DNA of 64,000 bases, taken from Bacteroidales bacterium (lineage in GTDB: Bacteria > Bacteroidota > Bacteroidia > Bacteroidales > UBA932). The DNA lies in the NCBI GenBank assembly GCA_017443465.1, contig JAFRXO010000032.1, forward strand, positions 1 to 64,000, written 5' to 3'. Under the pieces are notes generated by a model that had not been told where the DNA came from, did not search any database, and saw only the letters and a program-made list of their open reading frames with translations. The position numbers and the translations under genes were made by a program. Of the stretch, positions 17,324-26,044 are shown piece after piece (positions within the stretch are counted from its first letter, which is position 1; every line of letters starts with the position of its first letter).

Positions 17324-18772
17324 ATGGGAAGGGAAGATTATCTTTACGGGAAATTCAGGGATCATTTTTCACTTGAGGCTACTCCGTGCCAGGACAGGTT
17401 CTTCCGCACTACGGCCTCTTTTGTTTTTTCGGATGATGCCGATATCCTCGTCGTGAACGGATATGCCGGTACCGGAAAGACATCGGCGGTTGCAGCAGTA
17501 GTGGAGGCTTTCGCCGAATTGGAAGTCCACTGTGTGTTGATGGCACCTACCGGACGTTCTGCCAAGGTGCTGTCCTCTTTCACCGGGAAGCCGGCTTCCA
17601 CCATACACAAGTTGATCTATCGCCAGAAGTCTGTAGGAGATGACGGATTCGGGCAGTTCGTTCCGGCCCCCAATAAGGCCAGGAACACTCTTTTCGTGGT
17701 AGATGAGGTGTCCTTGATAGGCATTGACAGTCCACAGCAGCAGTCTTCCGCCCTCTTCGGGACCGGCAACCTCCTTTCCGACCTGATCGATTTCGTCCGC
17801 AGCGGAGCGGACTGCAAACTTATAATGCTGGGAGATTCCGCCCAGCTTCCGCCGCTTGGACTTGACGAGTCTCCGGCTCTTTCCCATGAAGCTATGTCTG
17901 AGTTCGGGGGAGTGGTCTTCGAAACCCTTACCACAGTTGTGCGCCAGAAGCATTATTCAGGGATCCTCTACAATGCGACTATGCTGCGTGAGATGATTTG
18001 CGATGGCCTCGTGGATGCTCCGCAATTCAGCCTGCGTCCTGAAGATGAGGATCTTCCGCCATTTGAAGACATCGAACGCATAGACGGCGGAGAGCTCATT
18101 GAGAAGATATCGGATGCATATGACAGGTGGGGAGAGGACGAGACTGTTGTACTCTGCCGCTCGAACCGGAGGGCCATCCGTTACAACCTGGGAATCAGGG
18201 GTATGGTCCAATATAAGGAAGAGAGGCTGGTGAGAGGTGACAAGCTCATGGTCGTCAAGAACTGTTATCAGTTCATCGACAAGCAGAAGATAGACGGGAT
18301 GGACTATATCGCGAATGGCGACATAGCACGTCTCCTGAGCATCTCGGGATATGAGGACAGGTACGGACTTCATTTTGCCGATGCCCGTCTCCAATTCCCG
18401 GATTACGGGGACCAGGAACTGGTCGCGAAGGTGTGTCTGGATACCCTCGACTCGGAGTCGGCCTCGCTGACATATGAGCAGCAGAATGCCCTTTACAAAG
18501 GGGTGGATGCGGATTATTCCGACATACGGGCCAAGGCTAAACGCTATGCTGCGGTCCGTGAAGATGCTTTCTACAATGCCCTGCAGTTGAAATATGCAAA
18601 TGCCATTACTGGACACAAGTCCCAGGGAGGCCAGTGGAAATGCGTTTTCATAGACAATCCTCTGTGGCATGATGAGATTTCCATTGACGACCTGAAATGG
18701 CTTTATACCGCTGTTACACGCGGAGTTGAGAAAGTATATCTTGTAAATTTCAAGGAGGAATATTTCATATGA
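17324..18772 (+). CDS. RecD-like superfamily 1 helicase / AAA ATPase
   Basis: This 482-residue ATPase has Walker A (NGYAGTGKTS) near residue 45, Walker B FVVDEVSLI and sensor motif IMLGDSAQLPPLG. A UvrD-C-2-type end reads NAITGHKSQGGQWKCVFID and LKWLYTAVTRGVEKVYLV. This is the arrangement of the short RecD2-like exodeoxyribonuclease V alpha homologues of Bacteroidetes. RecB and RecC are absent from the window. Its last codons overlap the DPP-IV start by 4 bp in ATGA. The real DNA substrate is unknown. Confidence 0.85.
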   Translation: MGREDYLYGKFRDHFSLEATPCQDRFFRTTASFVFSDDADILVVNGYAGTGKTSAVAAVVEAFAELEVHCVLMAPTGRSAKVLSSFTGKPASTIHKLIYRQKSVGDDGFGQFVPAPNKARNTLFVVDEVSLIGIDSPQQQSSALFGTGNLLSDLIDFVRSGADCKLIMLGDSAQLPPLGLDESPALSHEAMSEFGGVVFETLTTVVRQKHYSGILYNATMLREMICDGLVDAPQFSLRPEDEDLPPFEDIERIDGGELIEKISDAYDRWGEDETVVLCRSNRRAIRYNLGIRGMVQYKEERLVRGDKLMVVKNCYQFIDKQKIDGMDYIANGDIARLLSISGYEDRYGLHFADARLQFPDYGDQELVAKVCLDTLDSESASLTYEQQNALYKGVDADYSDIRAKAKRYAAVREDAFYNALQLKYANAITGHKSQGGQWKCVFIDNPLWHDEISIDDLKWLYTAVTRGVEKVYLVNFKEEYFI

Positions 18773-20691
18773 AAAAACTGATTCTGCTGACAGTCTTTTT
18801 GTCAGGGGCTCTCGCTCTCTCTGCCCAGGAAAAGACTACGCGGGTAAATGAGACTCCGTCTCCGGACTCCACCATGGTGGCATTCACAAGGGACAACGAC
18901 CTGTGGGTCGCGGATATGGCTACCGGTAGGGAGACCAGGTTGACATATGACGGGAATGAATTGATTCTCAATGGATATGCCTCTTGGGTGTACTATGAGG
19001 AGATATTCGGTCGTCCCTCGCGGTACAGGGCGTTCTGGTGGTCTCCGGACTCCCGGAAGATTGCGTTCTACCGCTTTGACAACAGCAAGGTGCCGATGTT
19101 TCCAATCTTCCTCAGTGACGGGCAGGACGGTTCATTGCGCCAGACCAGATATCCGAAGTGCGGGGAGCCTAACCCCACGGTAATGATTTTCATAGCCGAC
19201 CTGTCAGGAAGTGATCCTGTAATGGTCAAGGCAGACTTTGATCCGGATCTGGACCAGTATTTCGGGACTCCATTCTGGGGCGCCGATTCCAAGTCACTCT
19301 TTGTCAGCCGTGAGCCACGTGTCCAGAATACCCTTGACCTCTACTCTGTATCTGCGGCAGACGGTTCCAAGAAACTTATTTACCATGAGACTTACAAGAC
19401 CTGGCTGGATTGGATAGAGGGTATGCTGTTCGGAAAGGACGGACTGTACATGGTCCGCAGTTTTGAGACAGGATGGCAGCAGATATATTATCTCTCATAT
19501 GACGGGAAGACTCTCCGTGCACTGACCGACGGACCCAACTGGAGGGTGACTCTGAGGAGGCTGGACGAGAAAAGGGGAGAACTCTATTTTACCGCAGAGA
19601 GGGATTCAAGGGTCAGGCAGGCCCTCTACAAGCTGGATTCAAAAGGCAGGATAACCGCTGTATCAGATACTTCCATGCACATCCAGTCCGTCTCCTTCTC
19701 TGAGGACGGGAATTATGTGACGGCGACTCTCTCTAATCTGAGGACTCCACCCCAGACATGGAAATATGACCTTCGGAAGCCTGCGAAATCGGTAATGCTG
19801 TCAGATTCCAAGGCGGATATAAAGGATTTCGATTCTCTTTCCCTTCCCGAACTGGTCTGGATGACTACCAAAGACGGCCTGCAGCTTCCGGGTTATATCA
19901 TATATCCACATGATTTCGACCCGTCGAAGCGTTATCCCGTCCATGTCGACATATACGGAGGCCCTGATTCACCTCAGGTTACCGACCGGTGGCTCCCGTC
20001 ATCCGGACGTTACTATTGGTATGCCGACAACGGGATAATAGAAGCCACCCTTGATTGCCGTGCATCCGGCCACAACGGACGCGAGGGACTGGACCAGATC
20101 TACCGCAGGCTGGATTCCCTGGAGGTCTTGGATTTCGTGCAGTGGGCTGACTGGCTCAAGGCGAAGCCATATGTCGAAGGGGACAAGATCGGGGTTGAGG
20201 GTTTCTCCTTCGGAGGGACTATGACAGCACTTCTTGTAATGGACCATCCTGATGCGTTCCATTACGGGATCGCAGGCGGAGGTGTCTATGACTGGGCGCT
20301 TTATGACACCCATTACACGGAGCGTTTCATGGACACTCCCCAGAACAATCCGGATGGATATGCGGCAACGAGGGTTATATCCCATGTGAAGAACTATCCC
20401 GTGGAATTCGACAGGAGCATAGACTACAGGACCGGAGTAAACGATTCTGAAGCAGCAGATTCCGCGGCTGTGGCTATCGAGCCTGTGATGCTCAGGATCA
20501 ATCATGGGACTGGGGATGACAACGTACATTTCCAGAATACCCTGCAGATGGTTAAGGCTCTCCAGAATGCCGGAAAGAAGTTCGACCTGATGATCTACAC
20601 TGACGGCATGCACGGTTATGGTGGCGGTCAGAGGGATTTTTATGTAAACTCGGCCCACGAGTTCTGGCTTAAATATCTGAAGAACAGGTAA
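18769..20691 (+). CDS. Dipeptidyl peptidase IV family serine peptidase (S9)
   Basis: This 640-residue protein has a signal peptide ending in ALALSAQ and an N-terminal beta-propeller (repeats such as WSPDSRKIAFYRFD). The double glutamate in WVYYEEIFGRPSRY is typical for binding the substrate N-terminus in DPP-IV. The C-terminal alpha/beta hydrolase carries the triad: Ser480 in GFSFGG, Asp in HGTGDDNVHF and His in DGMHGYGG. Family members release X-Pro di- or tripeptides in the periplasm. It is shorter than the usual 700-740 residues, with a compact propeller start. Confidence 0.9.
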   Translation: MKKLILLTVFLSGALALSAQEKTTRVNETPSPDSTMVAFTRDNDLWVADMATGRETRLTYDGNELILNGYASWVYYEEIFGRPSRYRAFWWSPDSRKIAFYRFDNSKVPMFPIFLSDGQDGSLRQTRYPKCGEPNPTVMIFIADLSGSDPVMVKADFDPDLDQYFGTPFWGADSKSLFVSREPRVQNTLDLYSVSAADGSKKLIYHETYKTWLDWIEGMLFGKDGLYMVRSFETGWQQIYYLSYDGKTLRALTDGPNWRVTLRRLDEKRGELYFTAERDSRVRQALYKLDSKGRITAVSDTSMHIQSVSFSEDGNYVTATLSNLRTPPQTWKYDLRKPAKSVMLSDSKADIKDFDSLSLPELVWMTTKDGLQLPGYIIYPHDFDPSKRYPVHVDIYGGPDSPQVTDRWLPSSGRYYWYADNGIIEATLDCRASGHNGREGLDQIYRRLDSLEVLDFVQWADWLKAKPYVEGDKIGVEGFSFGGTMTALLVMDHPDAFHYGIAGGGVYDWALYDTHYTERFMDTPQNNPDGYAATRVISHVKNYPVEFDRSIDYRTGVNDSEAADSAAVAIEPVMLRINHGTGDDNVHFQNTLQMVKALQNAGKKFDLMIYTDGMHGYGGGQRDFYVNSAHEFWLKYLKNR

Positions 20692-20704
20692 AAACAGGAT
20701 CGGG

Positions 20705-22150
20705 ATGAGCCCATATGCTGTAATTGCCACTATACTTGCCTATTTCCTGGCGATGTTCCTGGTGTCCTGGCTTTCAGGACGCCGGAGCCGCAATTCGGAT
20801 TTCTTCCAGGGAGGGCGCAGCCAGAAGTGGTGGGTAGTGGCCTTTGCCATGATAGGCTCCTGCATGTCCGGTGTGACCTTCGTTTCAGTTCCGGGGATGG
20901 TCGGGACGGCCTCTTTCGGTTATCTTCAGATGTGCATAGGCTTCTTTGTGGGCTATCTTGTGATCGCCTTTGTCCTGACCCCGATATTCTACCGCCTGAA
21001 CCTGGTGTCCATATATGGCTATCTGGAGTCCCGCTTCGGGCTTTCTTCCTATCGTACCGGTGCGTGGTTCTTCTTCATATCCAAGATGCTGGGGGCGTCT
21101 GTGCGCCTTTTCGTGGTCTGTCTCATTCTCCAGCTTCTTGTATTTGATCCTGTCGGCCTGCCGTTTTTCGTGAACGTTCTTGTCTGCGTCGGCATATCCC
21201 TGATCTATACTTTCCGCGGAGGGGTGAAGACGGTCATATGGACTGACAATCTCAAGACATTCTGCATGATTGCGGCTGTAGTGCTGTGCATTGTTTCCAT
21301 GTCCCGTGAGCTGGGACTGGATATCGGCGGTCTTACTTCCGCTGTGACGTCCAGCCATATGTCACGGGTGTTTTTCTTCGATGATTTCAATCACCCGCAG
21401 TTTTTCTGGAAACAGTTCCTGGGCGGGGTGTTCACTGTGGTTGCCATGACCGGCCTGGACCAGGACCTGATGCAGAGGACTCTAGCCAGCAAGAATTCGG
21501 GCGATGCGCAGAAGAATCTGGTAATCAGCAGCCTGCTCCAGATAGTAGTGATCGCGATGTTCCTGGTTCTAGGTGTGCTGCTCTATGCATATGCATCGGC
21601 TTCCGGGATTCCGGAGACCGGGGACAAGCTCTTTCCTGCGGTTGCCACTCACGGGGGCATCCCGTCTATTGTCGGGATAATGTTCATCCTCGGGTTGGTT
21701 TCCTGTTCTTTCTCTGCGGGCGGCTCGGCCCTTACTGCCCTGACTACATCCTTCACGGTGGACATTATCGGGACGGAGGGGAAAAGCGAGGCCCAGGTTT
21801 CTTCTGTCCGCAAGAAGATCCACATATTCATGGCCATTCTCATGGTGCTGACCATATGCGTGTTCAACCTCATAAACAACACCAGCGCCATCGATGCGGT
21901 CTATAAACTCGCATCGTACACATATGGCCCCATCCTGGGCATGTTCGCATTCGGCATATTCACCAGAAAGCCTGTCAGGGACAGGTGGGTGCCGCTGGTG
22001 GCTGTCGCAGCTCCGCTGTTGTGCCTGGTGCTGCAACTCAATTCCCAGCGCTGGTTCGGGGGCTACAGGTTCAGCTATGAACTGCTCCTCCTGAATGCCC
22101 TGCTGACCTTCCTGGGCCTTCTGTGCCTTGTAAGAAGAAAAGAATCCTAG
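20705..22150 (+). CDS. Sodium:solute symporter family transporter
   Basis: This 481-residue protein has about 13 transmembrane segments, with the SSS signature region WWVVAFAMIGSCMSGVTFVSVPG near residues 40-60. YLESRFGLSSYR and the sodium-site region FTVVAMTGLDQDLMQRTL also match the family. Substrate cannot be predicted; sialic acid, amino acids, proline and sugars are all known for the family. Being next to a DPP-IV peptidase makes amino acid uptake conceivable but unproven. Its stop overlaps the stop of convergent phosphoglucomutase. Confidence 0.87.
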   Translation: MSPYAVIATILAYFLAMFLVSWLSGRRSRNSDFFQGGRSQKWWVVAFAMIGSCMSGVTFVSVPGMVGTASFGYLQMCIGFFVGYLVIAFVLTPIFYRLNLVSIYGYLESRFGLSSYRTGAWFFFISKMLGASVRLFVVCLILQLLVFDPVGLPFFVNVLVCVGISLIYTFRGGVKTVIWTDNLKTFCMIAAVVLCIVSMSRELGLDIGGLTSAVTSSHMSRVFFFDDFNHPQFFWKQFLGGVFTVVAMTGLDQDLMQRTLASKNSGDAQKNLVISSLLQIVVIAMFLVLGVLLYAYASASGIPETGDKLFPAVATHGGIPSIVGIMFILGLVSCSFSAGGSALTALTTSFTVDIIGTEGKSEAQVSSVRKKIHIFMAILMVLTICVFNLINNTSAIDAVYKLASYTYGPILGMFAFGIFTRKPVRDRWVPLVAVAAPLLCLVLQLNSQRWFGGYRFSYELLLLNALLTFLGLLCLVRRKES

Positions 22151-23826
22151 CTGGTGAACTGCGCCTTGAGCGCCTCTATCTTGGCGTCGGTGTCATTCCC
22201 GGCAGCCCCGAAATAGAACTTGATCTTTGGCTCCGTCCCGGACGGGCGGACTGTGACGACATCTCCTTCCGCATCGAAGAACTGGAGGACATTGGACTTA
22301 GGCAGACCTGTCTTCTCAGGATTCTCGTAATCAATTATTTCAGTAATCCTGGAGCCGGCGAGGTCTCTCGGCGGATCTGCACGCAGGCCGGATATCATCC
22401 TCTGGATTTCCCTGGCGCCTTCGGCGCCTTTGCGGACCACTGAGACCAGGGCCTCCTTGTGATAGCCGTAAAGCTTGTAGATGTGCTGCATCAGCTGCCA
22501 GAGGCTCATGCCCTGTTCGCGAGCCCATGCTGCGCACTCGCAGACCATGCAGCAGGAGATCGGGGCGTCCTTGTCGCGGACATATTCTCCTACATTGAAT
22601 CCGAAGCTCTCTTCGCCTCCGCATATGAATGTGGACTTCCCTTCATTCATCCTGACGATTTCGGCTATGTACTTGAAGCCTGTAAGGGTGTCGTAGCATT
22701 TGACTCCGAAATCCTCGGCAATCCTGCGTAGGAGGCTGGAGGTTACTATGGTCTTGACTATGTACTGGTTCCCGTCAAGCCGGCCGAGTTCTTTCCAGCG
22801 CCGGAGGATGTAATAGGTCAGCATGGAGGCAGTCTGGTTACCGTTGAACTGGACCATCTTGCCGTTGTCGTCGCGTACCGCAATTCCCATCCTGTCCGCG
22901 TCCGGGTCGGTTGCGAGGACAAGGTCGGCCTGTTTTTCGTCTGCGAGCCCGAGGGCCATCTTCATCGCTGCAGGCTCCTCAGGGTTGGGACTCACTACGG
23001 TGGGGAAGTCCCCGTCTATGACCTCTTGCTCCTTGACGGTGAATATGTTAGTGAATCCAAGGCGCTTCAGGCATTGCGGAACGATGCGTACCCCACAGCC
23101 ATGGAGAGGTGTGTAAACGATTTTCAGGTCGCTGTGTCTGGCCCGTGCTTCGGGGGAGAGCATCAGGGAGAGGACGTCATTCATGTAGGCTTCGTCGATC
23201 TCGCTTCCCATCATCTCTATCCCACCTTGCTCCGGACTGTCTTCCAGAACCTGTTCCGGGCCTTTGATCTTTGCGACTTCAGCTACGATCTCCTTGTCTA
23301 CAGGAGCTGTGATCTGGGCTCCGTCGGACCAGAAAACCTTGTACCCGTTGTACTCCTTAGGGTTGTGGGATGCAGTTATCATCACACCGGCATTTGCCTT
23401 TTTGAACCTGACGGCGTAGCTCATCAGGGGGACAGGGTGGATGGAGTCGAAGAGATAGACGTGTATCCCGTTGGCACTTAGGACTTTCGCCGTGATGGAT
23501 GCGAATTGCGAGGAGTTGTTCCTGCTGTCGAAGGAGATGCAGACGCTCCACGGGTACGGGCCGTCTGCCGATGCGGGAACGTTGGCCCTGATGTAGTTTG
23601 CCAGTCCCTGGGTGGCCATTGCGACAGTGTACCTGTTCATCCTGTTGGAGCCTGCGCCCATGATCCCTCTCAGGCCACCGGTCCCGAATTCCAGGTCTTT
23701 GTAGAATGCGTCTTCCAGGCCTGCCGGATCTTCTTTTATGAGTCTTGCAACCTCAGCTTTGGTAGCTTCATCAAAACCTTCGCCCTCAAGCCATGTGCGG
23801 GCCTTGTCCATGTAGTTCTGTGCCAT
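22147..23826 (-). CDS. Phosphoglucomutase/phosphomannomutase
   Basis: This 559-residue alpha-D-phosphohexomutase has the phosphoserine loop ITASHNPKEYNG at about residue 150. The metal-binding loop is ATDPDADRMGIAV, the sugar-binding loop is CGGEESFGF, and the phosphate-binding loop VRPSGTEPKIKFYF lies near the C-terminus. The length and the N-terminus (ARTWLEGEGFDEATKAEV, GTGGLRGIMGAGSNRMN) match the PGM2/YbbT-like type, which often prefers glucose-1-phosphate or phosphopentoses. A consensus -7 box (TAATTTTG) lies 21 bp upstream on the minus strand. Confidence 0.92.
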   Translation of the reverse strand: MAQNYMDKARTWLEGEGFDEATKAEVARLIKEDPAGLEDAFYKDLEFGTGGLRGIMGAGSNRMNRYTVAMATQGLANYIRANVPASADGPYPWSVCISFDSRNNSSQFASITAKVLSANGIHVYLFDSIHPVPLMSYAVRFKKANAGVMITASHNPKEYNGYKVFWSDGAQITAPVDKEIVAEVAKIKGPEQVLEDSPEQGGIEMMGSEIDEAYMNDVLSLMLSPEARARHSDLKIVYTPLHGCGVRIVPQCLKRLGFTNIFTVKEQEVIDGDFPTVVSPNPEEPAAMKMALGLADEKQADLVLATDPDADRMGIAVRDDNGKMVQFNGNQTASMLTYYILRRWKELGRLDGNQYIVKTIVTSSLLRRIAEDFGVKCYDTLTGFKYIAEIVRMNEGKSTFICGGEESFGFNVGEYVRDKDAPISCCMVCECAAWAREQGMSLWQLMQHIYKLYGYHKEALVSVVRKGAEGAREIQRMISGLRADPPRDLAGSRITEIIDYENPEKTGLPKSNVLQFFDAEGDVVTVRPSGTEPKIKFYFGAAGNDTDAKIEALKAQFTS

Positions 23827-23847
23827 ATCGATCGTTTTGTATGTTTA

Positions 23848-23855
23848 CAAAATTA
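23848..23855 (-). promoter_or_regulatory. -7 promoter box of phosphoglucomutase
   Basis: CAAAATTA on the plus strand reads TAATTTTG on the minus strand, an exact TANNTTTG match 21 bp upstream of the start codon. Confidence 0.6.
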
Positions 23856-23897
23856 CTCAATCCGCCCGATTATTCAATACGCGAGGGGTATTTTTCC

Positions 23898-23905
23898 TAT
23901 ATTTG
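23898..23905 (+). promoter_or_regulatory. -7 box immediately before the methyltransferase start (near-leaderless)
   Basis: TATATTTG ends five bases before the ATG at 23911. Initiation a few bases downstream would give a leaderless or nearly leaderless mRNA. Confidence 0.65.
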
Positions 23906-23910
23906 TACAT

Positions 23911-25164
23911 ATGGATTTCAGCGAGTTCATATTGGCCCATGAGTCGGACGACATCGCCAGGCTTCTGTTGTCGAAGGGGCACTGGCCCGATGTCGATGTG
24001 GACCTTGCCGTTAACACTATCATTTCTCGCAGGAAACTGCGCTCCAAGGTCCCTGAATGGTACGCTGATGCGTCCCTTGTGCTGCCGTCTCCTCTTTCCG
24101 CCGAGCAATGCTCTTCTTCTGAGACCGCCCGTTACAAGGCGGAAGTTGCCCGCCGTGTCCTCTTTGAGGAAGATGGCGGGAATCCGTCAGAGGAGGGCGG
24201 GTGCATCGCTGACCTCACCGGCGGGTTGGGTGTTGACTGCCAGGCCTTTTCCAGGGTCGCTTCCAAGGTTATCTATAATGATATGGATCCGGCATTGGCC
24301 GAGGCTGCGATGCATAATTTCCCCTTGCTCGGGATGGGGAATGTCAGGATCTCATGTGAGGAGATTTCCGGAGGTTCCCTCAGTGCTGTCCTGTCCGGTG
24401 AAAGGCCTGATATCATCTTCATGGATCCGGCCAGGAGGGATGAATCGGGGAAGAAAGTCTTCCTTCTGGAGGATTGCAGTCCCGATGTGGTGTCGATGCA
24501 GGATGAACTATTCGGATCAAGCCGTCACATCCTTCTGAAAGTCAGTCCCATGGCCGACATTACCATGCTTGTGTCGAGACTCCGTCATATGCGTGAGGTC
24601 CATGTGATAGCTGCGGGAGGGGAGTGCAAGGAACTGCTTCTCTGGATGGACCGTGGATGGTCCGGTGATTACAGCCTGGTACTATATGATTCCGGAGCGG
24701 TAATTCATATGGAAAGAATTGTCCCTGAGGCCGTTTATATGGATAGCCCTGCTGATTTGGCCGGATGCGAAGGCGGTAGCCTGTTCGTTCCGGGAAAGGC
24801 CCTGTCCAAGGCCGGTATGGCTGATATCATATGTGCTGGCGGTGGCTTCTCAAAACTCGGACGTTCCACCGGTCTGTATGTCGCTCCGTCGGGAGCAGAG
24901 GCTGGAATCGATCCGGGGCTTGTGCCATTCGGGAAGCTGTTCAGGATAATATGCATCCTGCCGCTGAACCGTAAAGGTATGAAAGAGGCGGCGTCCAGGT
25001 GGCCGTTATGCTCCGTCTCGGCCAGGAACCTGCATATGGATACGGCGGCTCTCCGGTCACGGATGGGAGTGAAAGAGGGTGAAAATGCCCGTATTTTTGC
25101 GTGCAAGGCGGAATTTAAACGTTCGAAAAGTGAAGGATTTCTGATAGTTACGGAGTGGAATTGA
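23911..25164 (+). CDS. THUMP-like domain class I SAM-dependent methyltransferase (PG_1098 type)
   Basis: This 417-residue protein has a Rossmann methyltransferase core with the SAM motif ADLTGGLGVDCQAF and the acidic motif II region VIYNDMDP. The motif IIFMDPARRDE follows, close to the DPPY-like catalytic motif of RNA methyltransferases. A THUMP-like C-terminal region suggests an RNA substrate. This family is typical of Bacteroidetes and its target is not established. The open frame extends back to 23506 antisense to phosphoglucomutase, but the ATG at 23911 directly behind a promoter box is the sensible start. Confidence 0.85.
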   Translation: MDFSEFILAHESDDIARLLLSKGHWPDVDVDLAVNTIISRRKLRSKVPEWYADASLVLPSPLSAEQCSSSETARYKAEVARRVLFEEDGGNPSEEGGCIADLTGGLGVDCQAFSRVASKVIYNDMDPALAEAAMHNFPLLGMGNVRISCEEISGGSLSAVLSGERPDIIFMDPARRDESGKKVFLLEDCSPDVVSMQDELFGSSRHILLKVSPMADITMLVSRLRHMREVHVIAAGGECKELLLWMDRGWSGDYSLVLYDSGAVIHMERIVPEAVYMDSPADLAGCEGGSLFVPGKALSKAGMADIICAGGGFSKLGRSTGLYVAPSGAEAGIDPGLVPFGKLFRIICILPLNRKGMKEAASRWPLCSVSARNLHMDTAALRSRMGVKEGENARIFACKAEFKRSKSEGFLIVTEWN

Positions 25165-25175
25165 CGAATATTGAT

Positions 25176-25183
25176 TAAATTTG
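25176..25183 (+). promoter_or_regulatory. -7 promoter box of the nfnAB operon
   Basis: TAAATTTG matches the consensus exactly, 24 bp upstream of the ATG at 25208. Confidence 0.65.
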
Positions 25184-25207
25184 CAATAAGATAAACAGAA
25201 TCCATTA

Positions 25208-26044
25208 ATGTTCAGGATCGTAGAAAAAACTATGTTGAACCCCACGGTGTGCAAGATGACTGTGGAGGCTCCCAGAATTGCTGCCTCGGCCCTGCCCGGG
25301 CAGTTCCTCATTGTGAGGACTGATGAGAAAGGCGAGCGTATTCCGCTCACCATAAGTGATTATGACCGTGAAGCGGGGACTGTGGTAATAGTCATCCAGC
25401 CCATCGGGGCTTCGACCCGCAAGATGGTTTCGGACTATGGTGAGGGAGACTGCTTCGCCGATGTTGTCGGGCCTTTGGGCAATGCTTCGGATTTCGTGCA
25501 TATGTCCCCCGAGGAGCTTGCAGGCAAGCGCTATGTCTTCATAGGCGGCGGCCTGGGTACCGCTCCGGTATATCCGCAGGCCAAGTGGCTTCATGAGCGC
25601 GGTGTCGCCGTAGATGTCATTGTGGGCGCCAGGAACAAAGACCTGATAATCTACGAGGATGAATTCAAAGGCGCCTGCGACAATCTGTACATATGTACGG
25701 ATGATGGTTCATATGGTTTCAAGGGTGTCGGAACTGCCCGGCTGGAGGCCCTCTATGCCGAAGGAAAGACCTATACGAATGCCGTTGCTATCGGTCCTAT
25801 GATCATGATGAAGTTCTCGACCCTGACATGCGCCAAGTTCGGTATCCCGATCATGGTCAGCATGAACACCTTGATGGTGGACGGGACCGGAATGTGCGGG
25901 GCCTGCAGGCTTACTGTAGGCGGAAAGACCAAGTTCGCCTGTGTTGACGGGCCGGAGTTCGACGGAACACTGGTGGATTTCGATGAGGCGATGAGGCGTA
26001 ACGGACAATATAAGCAGGAGGAGGCTGCTGCAAATGGCAAATAG
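25208..26044 (+). CDS. nfnA: NfnA-like FAD/[2Fe-2S] subunit of NADH-dependent ferredoxin:NADP oxidoreductase
   Basis: This 278-residue protein resembles ferredoxin-NADP reductase-like PyrK/SudB proteins. The FAD-binding barrel has RIPLTISDYDRE and the NAD-binding domain has FIGGGLGTAPVYPQAKWL. A C-terminal cysteine cluster (GMCGACRLT, then KFACVDGPEFDG) holds a [2Fe-2S] centre. With the next gene (11-bp overlap) it forms the NfnAB complex. That complex couples NADH and ferredoxin oxidation to NADP reduction, or the reverse, by flavin-based electron bifurcation in anaerobes. Many genomes label the pair as sulfide dehydrogenase or glutamate synthase small subunit. Confidence 0.85.
   Translation: MFRIVEKTMLNPTVCKMTVEAPRIAASALPGQFLIVRTDEKGERIPLTISDYDREAGTVVIVIQPIGASTRKMVSDYGEGDCFADVVGPLGNASDFVHMSPEELAGKRYVFIGGGLGTAPVYPQAKWLHERGVAVDVIVGARNKDLIIYEDEFKGACDNLYICTDDGSYGFKGVGTARLEALYAEGKTYTNAVAIGPMIMMKFSTLTCAKFGIPIMVSMNTLMVDGTGMCGACRLTVGGKTKFACVDGPEFDGTLVDFDEAMRRNGQYKQEEAAANGK

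Noticed and set aside
23506..23910. Upstream extension of the methyltransferase frame by 135 codons
   Set aside because: It runs antisense through the start of phosphoglucomutase and across both divergent promoters; the family begins at the ATG at 23911.
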